DNA of 64,000 nucleotides from Sympetrum striolatum (lineage: Eukaryota; Arthropoda; Insecta; Odonata; Libellulidae). A model generated the notes under the pieces. It had not been told where the DNA came from. It worked only from the letters and a program-made list of their open reading frames with translations, and made no database searches. Every line of letters starts with the position of its first letter. Position 1 is the first letter of the stretch. Both the position numbers and the translations under genes were made by a program. Below are positions 23,151 to 35,695 of this stretch, piece by piece. The stretch is taken from the NCBI GenBank assembly GCA_947579665.1, contig OX388351.1, forward strand, positions 53,514,939-53,578,938, written 5' to 3'.

Positions 23151-23372
23151 GCGTGCACCTAGGAAAATCCCAAGGAAAAACGGACTTGAAAAAAGTATGA
23201 GGGACCGGGAAACAAACCCGGGATATTTCTCTATCCGGGAAGCTGATTCAGCCAATTAGTTCCCCAGATGGTACAAAAGAATGTTCTGGCAGGATAGCTA
23301 AGTTGGCTAAAGTAGCCTCTCGGATAGGGGAATTCCATCAGCCCGGGTTCGATCCAACTCTGTTTTTCTTTA
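23151..23372. repeat. Fold-back dimer of a tRNA-like SINE (copy 2)
   Basis: Same build as 11530-11783. The outer sequence GCGTGCACCTAGGAAAATCC then CAAGGAAAAACGGACTTG matches that copy closely. The minus unit (about 23201-23275) contains CCCGGGTTTGTTTCCCGG and GGATAGAG. The plus unit (23286-23363) contains TAGCTAAGTTGG (A box), CCTCTCGGATAGGGG and the exact B box GGTTCGATCC. The two units are more diverged from each other than in copy 1. They are not functional tRNA genes. Confidence 0.75.
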
Positions 23373-24690
23373 AGAATGGCAAACGCGTCAAGTTCAACCG
23401 GATTTTCAATTTAACGCAAGCTTTTCCGAATGAAGGGAAATAAATATACGAAACAAGGCACCCAAAAGCAGTATGATGTACACGGTAATAATAAAACAGT
23501 ATTACATGGATCACAGATTGTTTAAAATCCTCTCAGTTTAAATGGCGAGCTTGCATCTTTTCCTTTCGCTAAAGGATGCAAAAGTACGCTTGCGAAATCG
23601 ATCCCACGTAAAACGTTTTATTGTTAAGGCGTACAATGTTGTTTCAAGAAGTCACGCCCGCGAATAACGATTTTATTCACGCGAAGGTCGCAACTCGCAA
23701 AAGGTACAAATTTTGCAGCACCAATTTATGCACCCAGCACGAAGCTGTCAATCCAAGCACTCTATTTAAAACATACCAGTAGAAGAAAATATGATTTCCT
23801 ATTACTTAATGTTTGAGCGTTTGCTCTGTACTGCTTACGAAGCTTGCAGTAAATTCACAAAGTTTATAAACATAAAATTTAAATTCTGATAGTAATCATG
23901 GGCTAATTTTGTCGATTTTTACCCTTTCAACTCCCTACGAATAAATCTAATTTAGAAGACAACATCCATATTTGATAATGATTTTCTAATTTGCTTGATT
24001 AGATTATTCAGGAAATGCTTGATTCGTACCTTCAAATTGCTTAAGGGCTTGGCTTTTGAGAGTACGGATTAAGAAAAAAAGATGGCAGACAAAAAAAATT
24101 AAATATCATCCAAATATCTCAACTACGAGTATATTGGAAATCTATAAAATACTCGATAATAATTATTATCTTTCATATTAGTGTTATGATAAAAAATAAA
24201 ACTTAAGGAAGAACGAAATTGTAACATTCAATTGTTTCAATATCCAGGAGGATTACAGGGGATACGAAAATGAAAAATTTATGGCTAAAGCAGTGATTGA
24301 ATCAAAATTTTCTGATCTAATCAGATAAGAAATCCTGTTTTAACGTGCCAACGAATGCTGAAATTAAAACTGTCTCTAAAACAGATTTCGCAAAACTCAC
24401 AAGAAACTATAACGATCTAACCGCACGTTTGGGCGACCTTCCAACTCCTTTCTACTGGACATGGGACCAATTTTTAGCCCATGAAGTGAAGAAAGCAAGG
24501 GTGAAAACACCTCAATCCTGATCTTATGATCGAGGGGACTAGAGAGACGGACTGCAATTTTATTAATTTCTGTTTTACAACATAACTTATAATGTTTATC
24601 AGCTATCGACTATAAACTCAAACTTAAGGGCATGGAATGGTATCCATGACAACGTAGTTAACTTTAGCAATTTAAATCAATTTAAATTAA
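23373..24690. other. Non-coding stretch, nothing recognised
   Basis: AT-rich sequence without long frames or clear repeats. Confidence 0.5.
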
Positions 24691-25172
24691 AGAAGTTGTC
24701 GTTTTTGTATAAAATATTAATCGAACAGTTTTGTATTCGATCACTTATATTTCCTTGCAAATTTTCTATAATTATTCCTGTAAATCTTTTTGTTGACTTT
24801 CAAATTGTTGTGAATATTATTGTTGATCAGTATTAAATAACTTTCGCATAATTCCTTCTTAATTTGTGTTCTCTGGTCAATCATTTTGCATATTTTTGCA
24901 GCTTAGCATGATATCACTTATATATATTTCCTTGCATATTTCTTTATTTATTCCACCATTCATTGCATCAAATTTTGAAAATCATTGTAGATACTATAAT
25001 GGAAAAAGAATGTATTGTTTGACTGGCTCAATATTAATAATGTTTATTTGTGACACTAATGTTTGTTGTTTTAAATTTTGAATTTATACTCGATATAAGG
25101 ATGTAATATGCATACATTAACATGTCGACTGCAGAGTAGTGCAGTCAACGGTCTAATTCAAAACAACAACAA
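24691..25172 (+). mobile_element. Probable retrotransposon 3' end with stem-loop and AAC tail
   Basis: A T-rich stretch ends in a stem-loop at 25124-25149 (GTCGACTGCA, loop GAGTAG, TGCAGTCAAC, one G-T pair). Soon after comes AAAACAACAACAAC (25159-25172). A 3' stem-loop followed by a short simple repeat is how several non-LTR families end. No coding part is present, and where the element begins is a guess. Confidence 0.35.
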
Positions 25173-25174
25173 CT

Positions 25175-25756
25175 TTCATTAGGACCATAAAGAATGGAAT
25201 ACGAGCGTGATGACTATGCATATAACATCGAATACCTTCCGCCCATAAACACGAGGGGAGAAAAGCACTCCGTATGAAAATGACCATTCCCTCCTTTAGA
25301 AAGTCTGCTAAGCCAATGCGCGTAAGAACTCAAGAGTCCTCAACCTCAATCAAGACATCCCTCTTCTACTTAACTCTGTTTGCTTTTCAACTCTCCGTAA
25401 TTAAACGCAACGGGTGGCAGCTCGTGACTGCAACTGCTTCGTGATTAAGTTCACTTTCGGACGATGTAAAGACCTGCGTCCGGTCCATTTGGAGGGGCTA
25501 CAGATCGATATCTATAATCGAGATTGATTCAAATCGATAGATCGTTTTTCACGTTACTACTGAGCTACGCTTCGGAAACTTTATTGCTCATGACTCCGAT
25601 ACCAAGGCCCGCTATCATAATGCATAGTTAACATAATGTTTAATTGTAATCTTCAGTTTAACTCTGACAAATCGTAATACGATCAATAGTTAAACCTTAA
25701 CTGGTAGTTATAAAGTATTAAAATACACAAATATATTAAATTTATAACAAAATTTA
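25175..25756. other. Non-coding stretch, slightly GC-richer
   Basis: 25180-25600 has more GC than its surroundings but no open frame or motif cluster that I can support. Confidence 0.4.
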
Positions 25757-25797
25757 TACCCTGTAAGCCGCCTTTCGGTGTAAGGCAGGGGGTGTGA
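25757..25797 (+). repeat. CCCTGCAAGCCGCC-type dispersed repeat, copy 2 (core only)
   Basis: TACCCTGTAAGCCGCCTTTC followed by GGTGTAAGGCAGGGGGTGTG matches the hairpin core of the copies at 22166 and 60684. The downstream part is missing. Confidence 0.6.
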
Positions 25798-28193
25798 TTT
25801 TTTAATTTATAATTAGGTACTATGAAAGTTATATATTTAAAATTATAATTAGCATAAGTATTAGTAAGTGATTATTAAGGTACAGTATAATAATATTTGG
25901 TCATATTAGCTTATAAAATAAATTAAAGATAAAATGAAACAATTTAGCGGAGTGTGCTATAATCAAACATAATTTTAAGATTTGAAGACAAGTTAAGATG
26001 CAAAAACATGGAAAGATAACATAGCATTACAATAATTATAAACTTACAGTATAAATCGGGATCATATTAAATAAAAGATGTACCAAGTTAAGTTACCAAG
26101 TTAAAGCTTCTTCGATTGAATTCATTACAGTATAAACTAAAAATTTGATATGATGAATAAGATTCCGCGATATTGGGTGGAATTTCATTTAAAAAAAGGA
26201 GGTGTGGTTTTTGTTGTGCAGTAAAGACTCGCTGTTTTAAATATGATATTGTTTGGTCTAGGGATATGCATCCATCATCACGTCACATGTCAAAACATTA
26301 AATGGGTTAAGTGGAACATCCTGTCCGAGGTTTCTATTTTTGGAGACTTTTTAATACGGCCGTAATATCATATATGCGAGTGATTGGTCACTGGGGCTTA
26401 AATTCAACGTAAATAATAAATGTCCCATCTATTCTTATGCATTAGAATCCCTTTGGCGTTGGGCTGTTCGTGCGGAGTTTTGAGTCACTGGATTTCAATG
26501 CGCGAGTCCATGAATTGAATCCTAGATATTAACTAGTTGTCAACGATTGCCCTTCGTCAGTAGTAAGTTTCAATCATTTCCCTGTTTATGGAATGACGGA
26601 GAAAATGCATATTGTTGGAAATAAAACTTCAAGTGAATTTCCAGTTGTACTTAATTATTTGTTACGTACAGTTGTACGTAATTTATTACTTAGCATTTTC
26701 ACTCCCATTATTATGGCCTTCTATGAGGTTTAACCTTCGAATATCGAATTTATTATGACTATCAGTATATTTCAATTATCTTACGAGAATTGAAACTACC
26801 ATGTGAGGCGTGAGTTATGGAAAATTGGCACATACTCCATTTGGTGGCATAACACTGTAAACATTTGCTCAAGGAAGATACCGGGAGAGCTATTCATTAC
26901 GTAGAAGAATGCATTAATATTAATTTCGTCTCGCGTTGTCTTTGGGAGGAAGGCCTCAAAAAGATGGTGCTCTCGAGTTAATGGAGCGAAAAAAATGGAA
27001 GAGTAAACCTCAGAAGAGAGAAAGGTGAAAGCATGGGGGAGAATGCCGCTGAGGAAGATGAGGGCAAATGTGTTGGAGGAAAGACGAAGAATAATCTGGG
27101 TGAAGTGCCAGCGAAGCAGGGGACGAAGGAAAAGCCACTTCTTACTCTGGAAAAGGTCCAAAAGAAAGTCCCACGCAGTAGGAAAGATTTTATGAGACCA
27201 CCCCTCGCAAAATTAACTGTGAGCAGGAAAGAAGTTGAAGTGAGAGCGTAAAGACAGCCAGAATTTGCTTTTCACCCGATCAACCGAAGGAAATGTCTTT
27301 GCTAAGATTAGTTCTGGACGTCCAATCGAATTTGCCTACAGCTAAGCTCGCTTCGGCACGTGTTAAGTGAAGGGAAGAGTGTTATGATGCAGCAATCTCA
27401 ATTAAATCATTGCCGAATTGATAGGGAAAAATACTATGAACGCACACTTTGAATCATCGTAACTTCCACTGAGGTTTAAAGTATACATTGAAATTATAGT
27501 TTTCTTTTAATTATGGGTTACCCCATATGACCTCCTTTATATTTATATCGCATATTCCAAGTATTTTCCGCCTTTTTGATGTTCATTTATTTAGCATTAA
27601 CAATATTATATCTGAATTATAGTTTTACATTCAAAACGCTGAATTTATAATTTAATATTTAGATTTATACTCTGTTTACGTAAGTATGTATGCGTGTGTA
27701 GGTATGATACGAGTGAAAAGCATTACCCGCATTTATGAAACATTTAAATAATAAAAATCTCCCAGAAAATAGTAATCTAAGACAGGAAATATTGCTAATC
27801 CCACAAACATTAAAGAGATTAAAATAAACCGTTAATGAGGAAAGTAACCCAAACGGTAATCTGGCATGCATTTTAGTTTCCTTCAAACTACCACCTATTT
27901 CAAAAATAATAATAATGAGGCGTCTTTTATTTGAGCGACATTGACACTAATATATTTCTTCTGAATTATAATTCTTCGTCATCAACAATTTTAAGGAAGA
28001 GATGACAAAAGTACAATGAAGGAAATTACTTTGAGTGCGTAAAAACATAAATAAATAGTAGCAGGAAAACTCCCGCAAGATAATACCGATTTTAATAGAA
28101 TAAAAAACATCGTAGGTTATAATGAACGCCTTAACTGCATAATGTAGACTTGGGGAGAGCAATAAGAGTCACAGTACATAATCAAAGAAAATC
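25798..28193. other. Non-coding stretch with one GC-richer patch
   Basis: Mostly AT-rich. At 26920-27250 both strands are open: minus 26796-27161 (121 codons, T-rich, hydrophobic) and plus 27033-27251 (72 codons, rich in Lys and Glu). Neither resembles a known protein. The tract near 26461-26522 is faintly tRNA-like but lacks a good B box. Confidence 0.35.
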
Positions 28194-28628
28194 TTGTTCG
28201 ATTGTTACCATGGGTTCCTCCTCCTGGGTTATTGGAGGCTAAGTATGTTTACAGCCAACACCAGTTATTTCTCTGGAGATGCTCAACATATGCCACTTTT
28301 CATACACAGAAATCAAGACGTAGACCGGATTCCGTGCGAATGGAGCCATTTGTCTTCTCTCCTACGCGTTTCCCCTCTTTTAATAAAGACGATTTCCTTC
28401 CCCACTCTGCCGAGACGCACTATCGGGCGTGGCTGCCTCCGGAGGCACATTCCGACCACTGTGTATACAATCGGAAATTCCGCTACGAAATGGGAAAACT
28501 ACCAGAAGGAAACCAACAAACAGACGAAAGCATGTACGCAACAGTCTCTTGGACGAAATCAACGACCAAACGTCCAGTTCCGTTACGAGATAAATCTTGA
28601 TTTGATAAAGAAACTTAATCTGAGCTAA
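28194..28628 (+). other. Two overlapping open frames, unrecognised
   Basis: Two + frames are open over nearly the same 400 bases: 28194-28628 (144 codons) and 28202-28600 (132 codons). A 60-codon minus frame overlaps as well. Double openness of this length is unusual for the base composition here. The first frame starts at a TTG, not an ATG, and I recognise no domain in either. It might be an exon, a decayed transposon segment or chance in a GC-richer patch. Confidence 0.2.
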
Positions 28629-29589
28629 CCCTTCAACTGGACATTACAATAACTTCATTCAATTTGATAAGCAAGGAGCAATCTTCGGCGATAACAATGA
28701 TATTGAGACGATATTTCGTGACATCTCCGTAATTATTCCTTATTTATACACCGAATGAATAAATATGTATTAAAAAAACGACATTATAATCATCTTCGAA
28801 CGAATGATAACCTAAGCACAATTTAGAGGTAGCGTAACAACTTTAGTCTTGTACTACTTGAATTTTTATATTTACGTTCCTTGTTTTAAGATTTTTATTG
28901 TCCTCGCAAGGTAATGAGGAGGGCCTTCCTGATACGAAAAACAATGGAAAATTTATAATATTTTTGTGAAAAGAAATAAATAAGGAAATAAAAAAATTAC
29001 ATCCAACATATAACGTTATTTTATATAAAATTCCCAAGAGATGTAATCACTGAAAATTGTCCAAATTTTAACGTAGCTGAAGTAAGTACGCACGATAAAA
29101 ACACGAAAGTAAATTATCACATATAAAATATAAAAAATAAATGAATACAATAATTTAATAACTAAGACTACAGACCTTAAAATGTTCGAGTTAAATATAT
29201 GAACAAGCTAATATTCATTCTAAAAAATTCCTAATATAAAAATACTAATTTTGTTTTAAAATGCATTACGTACACAATTATGCTATAATAAACGATTTAT
29301 AAAAAAGGTTCAACCGAATATAAACTATAATTTAAACGCTATTTAACATTATTTGATTAAAAATCCATTATTAGGCATTAATTAATCATCTCTATTATAA
29401 TAATTGTAACTACATCCTTCAATAAGAATAATATGCTTTATTTAATAATTTTAAATACCCAATTAATTAATGTTGTTAGTATGAAACTGTGTATGTTGTT
29501 GTTTTTAGAATTGTATACATCTCTTTTTGTCTATCTTGTTAGTCGTAAGTTAATTTTAGGTTATAATTTTGAATTAATTGTATAAATTT
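28629..29589. other. AT-rich non-coding stretch
   Basis: Nothing recognised. Confidence 0.55.
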
Positions 29590-29671
29590 AGTATGGTATC
29601 TGTAAAGGTTGGGTGGTAGAGAGTCCATACCGGCCTAACCCCGCCAAAAGGGTTACATACATAAATAAAGA
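29590..29671 (+). mobile_element. Probable LINE 3' tail, family C
   Basis: GTTGGGTGGTAGAGAGTCCA then TACCGGCCTAACCCCGCC ends in ACATACATAAATAAAG. This is the style of non-LTR retrotransposon 3' UTRs with an ATAA-type tail. I found no second copy in the window, so the call rests on resemblance only. Confidence 0.35.
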
Positions 29672-32109
29672 AATGTTGGCATTAACTTCATCAAAAACGA
29701 GGACTGCCAATTCGATCGCAGTTCGATCTAAGTACAGAACTTCTCTCCGACAGATTTCCCGGACTGACTTACGAGTAAAACCCAATGAAAACGTCAAGCC
29801 CAAAATTGCACTCGATACTTCGTGACGCGATGAATAACAGCGATTCACGTCTCACGCAAGAACAATTACTCGCCGAAGAAAGACTAATTAGATGCGTCAG
29901 CAACATGCACGAAACGAAATTGGCTTTGCAGCAAGACTCCGAACTCTTATTCTTTCCCAGAACAATATCTTAGTCGGTGAAAGATTCCATATTCACCAAA
30001 AAAATATGAAGTGAAACGTTAGATCTTATTGAACTCCAAGAAATAGATTATTTGAAGTAATTGATCATGTTTAGCAAAATGATATGCTTTTCACATAGGC
30101 ATTATGGCTGTAACTTAATATCACCGTATTTCTGCTGAATAATGACTTTAAAATTAATTAAATAAATATGATAAATTTAATTAGTTAAATAAATCTAAGG
30201 ATTTTAGTTAAATCTTATTATTACAAAAACTTTCAAAATTTTCTATAAGCCGGAATTAATAGGAAAATTAAAATTACCTTCGAAGTATCTTAGATTGCTT
30301 CCTCTAGAAACTTCGTTTGATTGAAAAGAGAATTAAATATGGATTGATGACATTACAAAAATAGAATGTAATTTATGTTAGACGCCTATGGATGAAAGGT
30401 TGTGAATTGAAATATATATTGGGGAGTGTGAAGCAAAAAATAAAAGAATAGGAATGTAATTGAACAATTTAAGAATCGAATAAAGTAATGAGGTATTCCA
30501 AACCTAATCCAAAAAGAAATAGAAAAGTTGATGAGCATGAATATACGTAATTTACAATCGAGTAGAAGAATCAATCCAAGCTGCAGTCTTTTTTTCTTAA
30601 ACACTTGAGAAAATCTAAAGTATAAATAAGTACCGGCCTGTAAGATGATGATAAATTGAAGAGAACAAAAGATATAATGCATTCTAAATTTCCGAAACTT
30701 CTATTAAACAGCCTTCGCACACCCATAAACAGCACTCTACAAGGTATTTTACACTCGCCCATTCAAGGTCTTAAAGTCACAAACGTTTTGTAAATAAGCT
30801 TCCCAAATAGTGATACAACGTTATCTACGGCATAATGCAGCTTTCAATAAAATCGATAATCCATTAGCAGCTCCGCCGCTTCGGGATTATTAAAAATAGA
30901 GAAGAAATCGATTCAAGTTGAGATAGCATATCCATGACAACGAACCCGTTCTTTGTTTTCTACAGCGAGAGCTGCTGATAAGCAAGTATTAAAGACCGTT
31001 GTTGTTACAACGCTTTTGATGTTACCGATTTTAGATGAAGATTTACACAGCTTACAACAATCCCAAAATAGTTAAACTAACAGATTTATTTACGAATTAA
31101 CTAAAGTTCATTTCTGCACTTTTTAGGAATATTTTTAAGAAAAATTAGACTAAAAAAGAATGAAAATACCTGAAGTATACAAAAAACTGTTTTCTAACCT
31201 CCTACCTACGAGAAACTAATACATAAATGAAAAAATAACTTCCTGAGAGAATAAATTTACCAGCAACGGGGAAAAAAATAGTACGTGTGAGTTGGGCTGC
31301 CTAACCTCAAGGATACACGAATACGTCGAGGTTTCGTAAGGGAACGGACCATAATATTTGAGAAATACGGACGTGTACGGAAATGTAGAATATTGCTATC
31401 TAGAGGTACATATAACCTTAGTATTAGTTTAAAATTTAATTAATTTAAGTTGCAAATTTTAAGTAACAAAGTTTCTTTCCTTTCTGTTTCCGAGCATTTG
31501 AACGAAGTAAAATACATCGACTCTTGCAGGATGGAAAAAGTATAATACTCCTCTATTTTTTCAGTGATGAGGTTCTACAGATTTTAATAAAAGAATAAAT
31601 AAAAAGAAAGTGGAAAGCAGTACTTAACTTACTGCCAGCAAAGAAGATGAAGAGCAACCATCAGGGATGTCAACCTTAAAAATATTTCGTTAGAACCAAA
31701 AGCGCTAAACAATACCGGTGATAGGAATAGAACAGCTAGATACTTTGAAATATAAAAACAGTAGCGTAGTTCCTGCAGCAATATCCTGATGAATGGAATA
31801 TATTTAATTCGTCATTCGGTACACGATAGAGAAAAATTTATATTTAATTTCCTTTTGTCTATTTCTATTTCGAAATACGGTAATCTAGGTACGAGTGAAT
31901 AAATGCAATGATAACAATTTTCTTATGGAATGCTACGAAATGTCAAGCGTTGCTTATAGAGTAATTGCGCTTCACTTAGCTGAGCATGTTCCACTTATAG
32001 AGGAAATTTAAATTCATCTGTAACTTCCTATCCTTCATTTATTGCTTAAATGGTGCTTGATGTCTATCGCCTGAACATTCATTCCTATTTTATTGCTTCC
32101 TGATTATTC
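29672..32109. other. Non-coding stretch, nothing recognised
   Basis: 29680-29970 is slightly GC-richer, with overlapping frames of 60-86 codons on both strands and no motif. The rest is AT-rich and featureless. Confidence 0.5.
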
Positions 32110-32186
32110 GAGATGATTCTGCCTTTGAGAAGATTGCAAGGACAAACTACCTCACTCCTCATCCTGCCTAGTAAACCTCATTCTCC
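32110..32186 (-). repeat. Dispersed repeat, ATGAGGAGTGAGGT family, copy 3 (end only)
   Basis: On the minus strand: AATGAGGTTTACTAGGCAGG then ATGAGGAGTGAGGTAGTTTG. The same string, AATGAGGCTTACTAGGCAGG then ATGAGGAGTGAGCTAGTTTG, is found at 55680-55720 on the plus strand, so these two are close relatives. Confidence 0.65.
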
Positions 32187-33039
32187 CCTACTATCTCTCG
32201 GTAGCTAATGTTCGAGATGATGAGGTACCAGCAGGTGGAATACTTTACAGAAGGTAAGGTAATCATTAAACGAAATCTTTTCTATCCAAATAAAGCCCGC
32301 ACATAACAAAAAGCGGGGCCTTCACAAAGAGATAGAACAGGTGCGGTAGGAATGCTATAGGTCGCGTAACGTTTTATGCGAGATAACCGTTTGGAATAGG
32401 TGATGAAGTCCGGAGGGCGTTGACGAGAGTCTTTTGTTCGCCGCCAAAACACGATTTCGAGCACGTCCAAACAACGCGTCCCCGTTGCCTAGCGACCGGA
32501 TGAGAAATTCCTCGGCTGCCGGCAGAGGGTGTGACGTTCTCCGCATAGACTCTTCTTTCTCGGAACGCTCCTCATGAGCATATGAAAGCAAATGAGATTG
32601 ATATGCTAAACCACTGACACAGGACGAATGAGCTGACACGCCCATTTGGCCATTCAGGAAAAAAATATAACGGGGGGTTACCTCACGAATGACTTACGCC
32701 GGAAAACTATTAATTACGTACTCACTGAGCGCTGAAATCGATAACTCTACGCTGAACGTAGTAAATACGAAAATGCAAACAAAAAAATATTTCCCGAGCA
32801 CATTTATAAGTATTCTTCATTATTTATAACGTAATCTACGGTATCCGAGGACCTTCTTCAAATCAAATGTCCCTAGCGATTGTTTTCGAACCTACTCATG
32901 GAAAATCTGCAACACACCTAGCAAAACCATATCATGTACACAAACAATTGCATATCGCTGAACATTTTCAAAATGAATTGCTGAGAAATACGATATTTTA
33001 ATAAATTAAGCGTCGGCAGATGAAATAGGTAGGTAAAAT
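32187..33039. other. Non-coding stretch with a GC-richer patch
   Basis: 32280-32700 is richer in GC and CpG than its flanks. The minus frames 32282-32470 and 32355-32645 overlap and have no recognisable feature. A regulatory role is possible but unsupported. Confidence 0.35.
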
Positions 33040-33236
33040 TGATAGAAAGACTGATAAAAAAAGTATTTGAGGAAAGAATGCAAGAAGAAAAAATAGAGAA
33101 AAAGAGTAAGGCAGAAGGTGTTAGATGACTTAAAGAGTGGATTAAGTTACCAAGAAAATGAATAAATTGTACTGAATAGGAAATACTTAGGGTCATGAAC
33201 CTACCAAAGGTTGGAGCACTTGTGTATGAATGAAGA
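33040..33236 (+). mobile_element. LINE family A tail, degenerate copy
   Basis: AGAGAAAAAGAGTAAGGCAG then AAGGTGTTAGATGACTTAAA aligns with the RT-tail part of 15800-15995. GTCATGAACCTACCAAAGGT then TGGAGCACTTGTGTATGAAT is the shared 3' part. Stops and frameshifts make it clearly non-functional. Confidence 0.55.
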
Positions 33237-34499
33237 AATGTAAATTTCTTAGGATACACCTCTAACGATTGCCTACACTTACTCCATATGTTAATTAATA
33301 AAACCATTTTAATATTTATTCATTACGATATTAAAAGAATAAAGCTCTAGTGCTACACTTGAACTGGATACAGTAAATTATTTAACTAATTTAACCGAAA
33401 GAGATAAAAAAGATTTCATAATATTGTATAGCTTATTTTTATGATTAATATTGTTCTAGTCTGAAAAGACCGGTAATTGGAAGATCCGGATCCCGTAAGA
33501 TTTTTTCCTGATACGTTTCTACTCAGGAATTACTTAATAACTATCAAATGTCAAATAATAATTTCCTCATTGGAATACCATCCGCAATTGGAATGTAATA
33601 GCACACATAATGCAAGGATAACAATTTCATCTTCCTAACGCTTTCCAACGATCCAACAAAAAATAATAACGACCAGTGGGGCCCACAAAATAATTGGCGT
33701 GAAAAGTTTGACCACCAGAAAAATAAGCAGTGAGCGATGTCGTAAAAATCATCTCGAATCACGAAGCAATAAAATGGGAATTAATGTCCAGGCGATAGGC
33801 AGTAAGCACCGTTTAATCTCTTCCCAGAAGCAATAAATGAAGCGTAGGAAGTCCCAAATGAATTTCAATCGTAAAATTCCCTTTTGCTATCCTCTCAAGG
33901 ACAAAATTCAAGAGCACAAAATTCTGTACTCCGTGTATTCAATATTTTCAGCAAAATATTAGGCTAAAAAAAGTAGATAAAATTAATATGCTCAATCTTC
34001 ACTTCGTGGTAAGGTAGAAGCTTCAAAGTTCATTTATTTCAAGATGGTTACAAAAATAGACATGAATTTTTCAGATAATCGCATGTTATACTTCAAGTTT
34101 CATTACGTAGATATAACGAAATTCTTATAAAAAGAGACTTCAAATCGTCGTTGAAATAACTAAATCGAATCCGAAAGACACTACTAAATCTCAAGAAACT
34201 CTATCAATAAGGCAGTCCCAAATAGTAGAGACAACTATCAGAATTCGAAGACTGGGAATCTATTATGCCATCTCCATTTTAACGGTTTTAACACTGATAA
34301 GATATAGATAGCAAATAACGAATCGTGAAGGAAAGAAAGATAATTAAGACCGGTGTTTATGAGAGAGATCGCTGGCAATAAAACTGAGCTGATAAAAGCT
34401 CTTAACAGGCAAGCAGTTACGTATTCAAGCTGCAACTGATCAACTCTTCCATAAAAATGCATTGTACGCAATATGCTGCACTTCTTCTTGCGTGCTTAC
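33237..34499. other. Non-coding stretch, nothing recognised
   Basis: AT-rich. Frames of 70-77 codons on the minus strand (33544-33762, 34238-34471) show no motif. Confidence 0.5.
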
Positions 34500-34660
34500 C
34501 TGCAGCAACCTATATTTAGGTTTTTTACCCCCATAATTTTCTATTTTTCTCAAACTTTTCTCTTTAATTAACTTATTCCATGATAAATGACGTTGGGTTA
34601 CATGGAAGAAGAGACTCAAGTCTCAACCTCACCCTAATAAAGACGTATTATTATAATAAA
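34500..34660 (+). mobile_element. LINE 3' tail, family B, best-preserved copy
   Basis: CATGGAAGAAGAGACTCAAG then TCTCAACCTCACCCTAATAA ends AAGACGTATTATTATAATAA. The upstream TTAGGTTTTTTACCCCCATA is also shared with the 20991 copy. AATAAAG and the ATT-type tail are as expected at the 3' end of a non-LTR element. Confidence 0.65.
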
Positions 34661-35658
34661 AAATGTTATATTGAAATATTTAAAAATCGCATTGAAGGAG
34701 TCAAACAACCAGTAGATATGAAAGAATAAGAAAAGCAATATTCAGGAAATATGAGAATCGATTCTTTAAACCCAATAAAAATTAACGGGGAATACATAAA
34801 TCAAGCCACCGCTGACACCAAAATAACCGCGACCTACAAACGAAATCCGCGTAAACAAAACCATACGGGATACCGCGTAACAGTTCGGGTTACCTTGCGA
34901 AACCTGCGTGTTATTCAATAAAAAAACATTTCGTGCGGTTATTCCACGTCTACGCAATGGGACATTGATAGGAAGACGTAACCGATTTTTTAGGTCACCA
35001 CGGGCAGGTCGACGCGTATTGCCCTTTCTTTCTCCACAGAATGGAAGACTGCCTTGATGGCCAGATACGGATTGAATGAGTGATATGCTTGGAGGACGTC
35101 AACGAAGGGGGGCGATGATGCAATAGGGAGGGGGGCGTTGCCCGGCAACCAATCCAAGCGACACCTACGCCCAGAATAAACTACCACAGGAAAAAATAGA
35201 ATGGGAGGATGGAGGAACCAAGAGATAAGTATACGAGAAGGGAGAAAGGAGACGAGGAAATCCGATGAAAATTGTAGGAATAATAATAAAGCTACGAGGT
35301 GAAATATACGCAGCGATGAAAATGACATACTCAAGGAAGTAGCTTCAGGATTTTGACAATTTTCAATTGCGACGAAAATAACATAAATATACGATTTTTT
35401 CGTTGAATTACCGAAATGTTGCCGAATACATAAGGGAAAATACATCGGATGTTATCACTCGAAGTAATTTACAGGAGATTACGCAACCTACTTGTAGTAC
35501 CATATCGGTATTGCGTAGACAGGTGAAGATAAATTTTCGAGTATTTTGTCGTAAAAAGTACAGTTACGTTGACCCAACTTCCTTCGTTAGAGTTTGATTA
35601 GGATTCGGTTTGGGATTATATGGGGTTAATTGATGAGAAGACTTAAAATTCTCATTTT
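34661..35658. other. Stretch holding the longest ORF, probably not a gene
   Basis: The minus strand is open from an ATG at 35445 to 34990 (151 codons). The predicted product is hydrophobic in its middle (rich in Leu, Phe, Ser), without a clean signal peptide plus domain pattern that I can name. The 34980-35240 part is GC-richer. I see no TATA box, no good Kozak context and no splice-site support. Treat as an unproven ORF. Confidence 0.2.
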
Positions 35659-35695
35659 AACCTGAAATGAAAACTTTATTTATTTATTTCAGGTT
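35659..35695. repeat. Perfect 10-bp stem-loop
   Basis: AACCTGAAAT (35659-35668) and ATTTCAGGTT (35686-35695) are exact reverse complements around a 17-base loop. No function is apparent. Confidence 0.75.

Noticed and set aside
26455..26525. Faint tRNA-like sequence
   Set aside because: The B box (GAATTGAATCC) is too degenerate, and no A box sits at the right distance.
26796..27161. 121-codon minus-strand frame
   Set aside because: It starts at TTG, overlaps an open plus frame and has only the Leu/Phe/Ser bias of T-rich DNA. No domain recognised.
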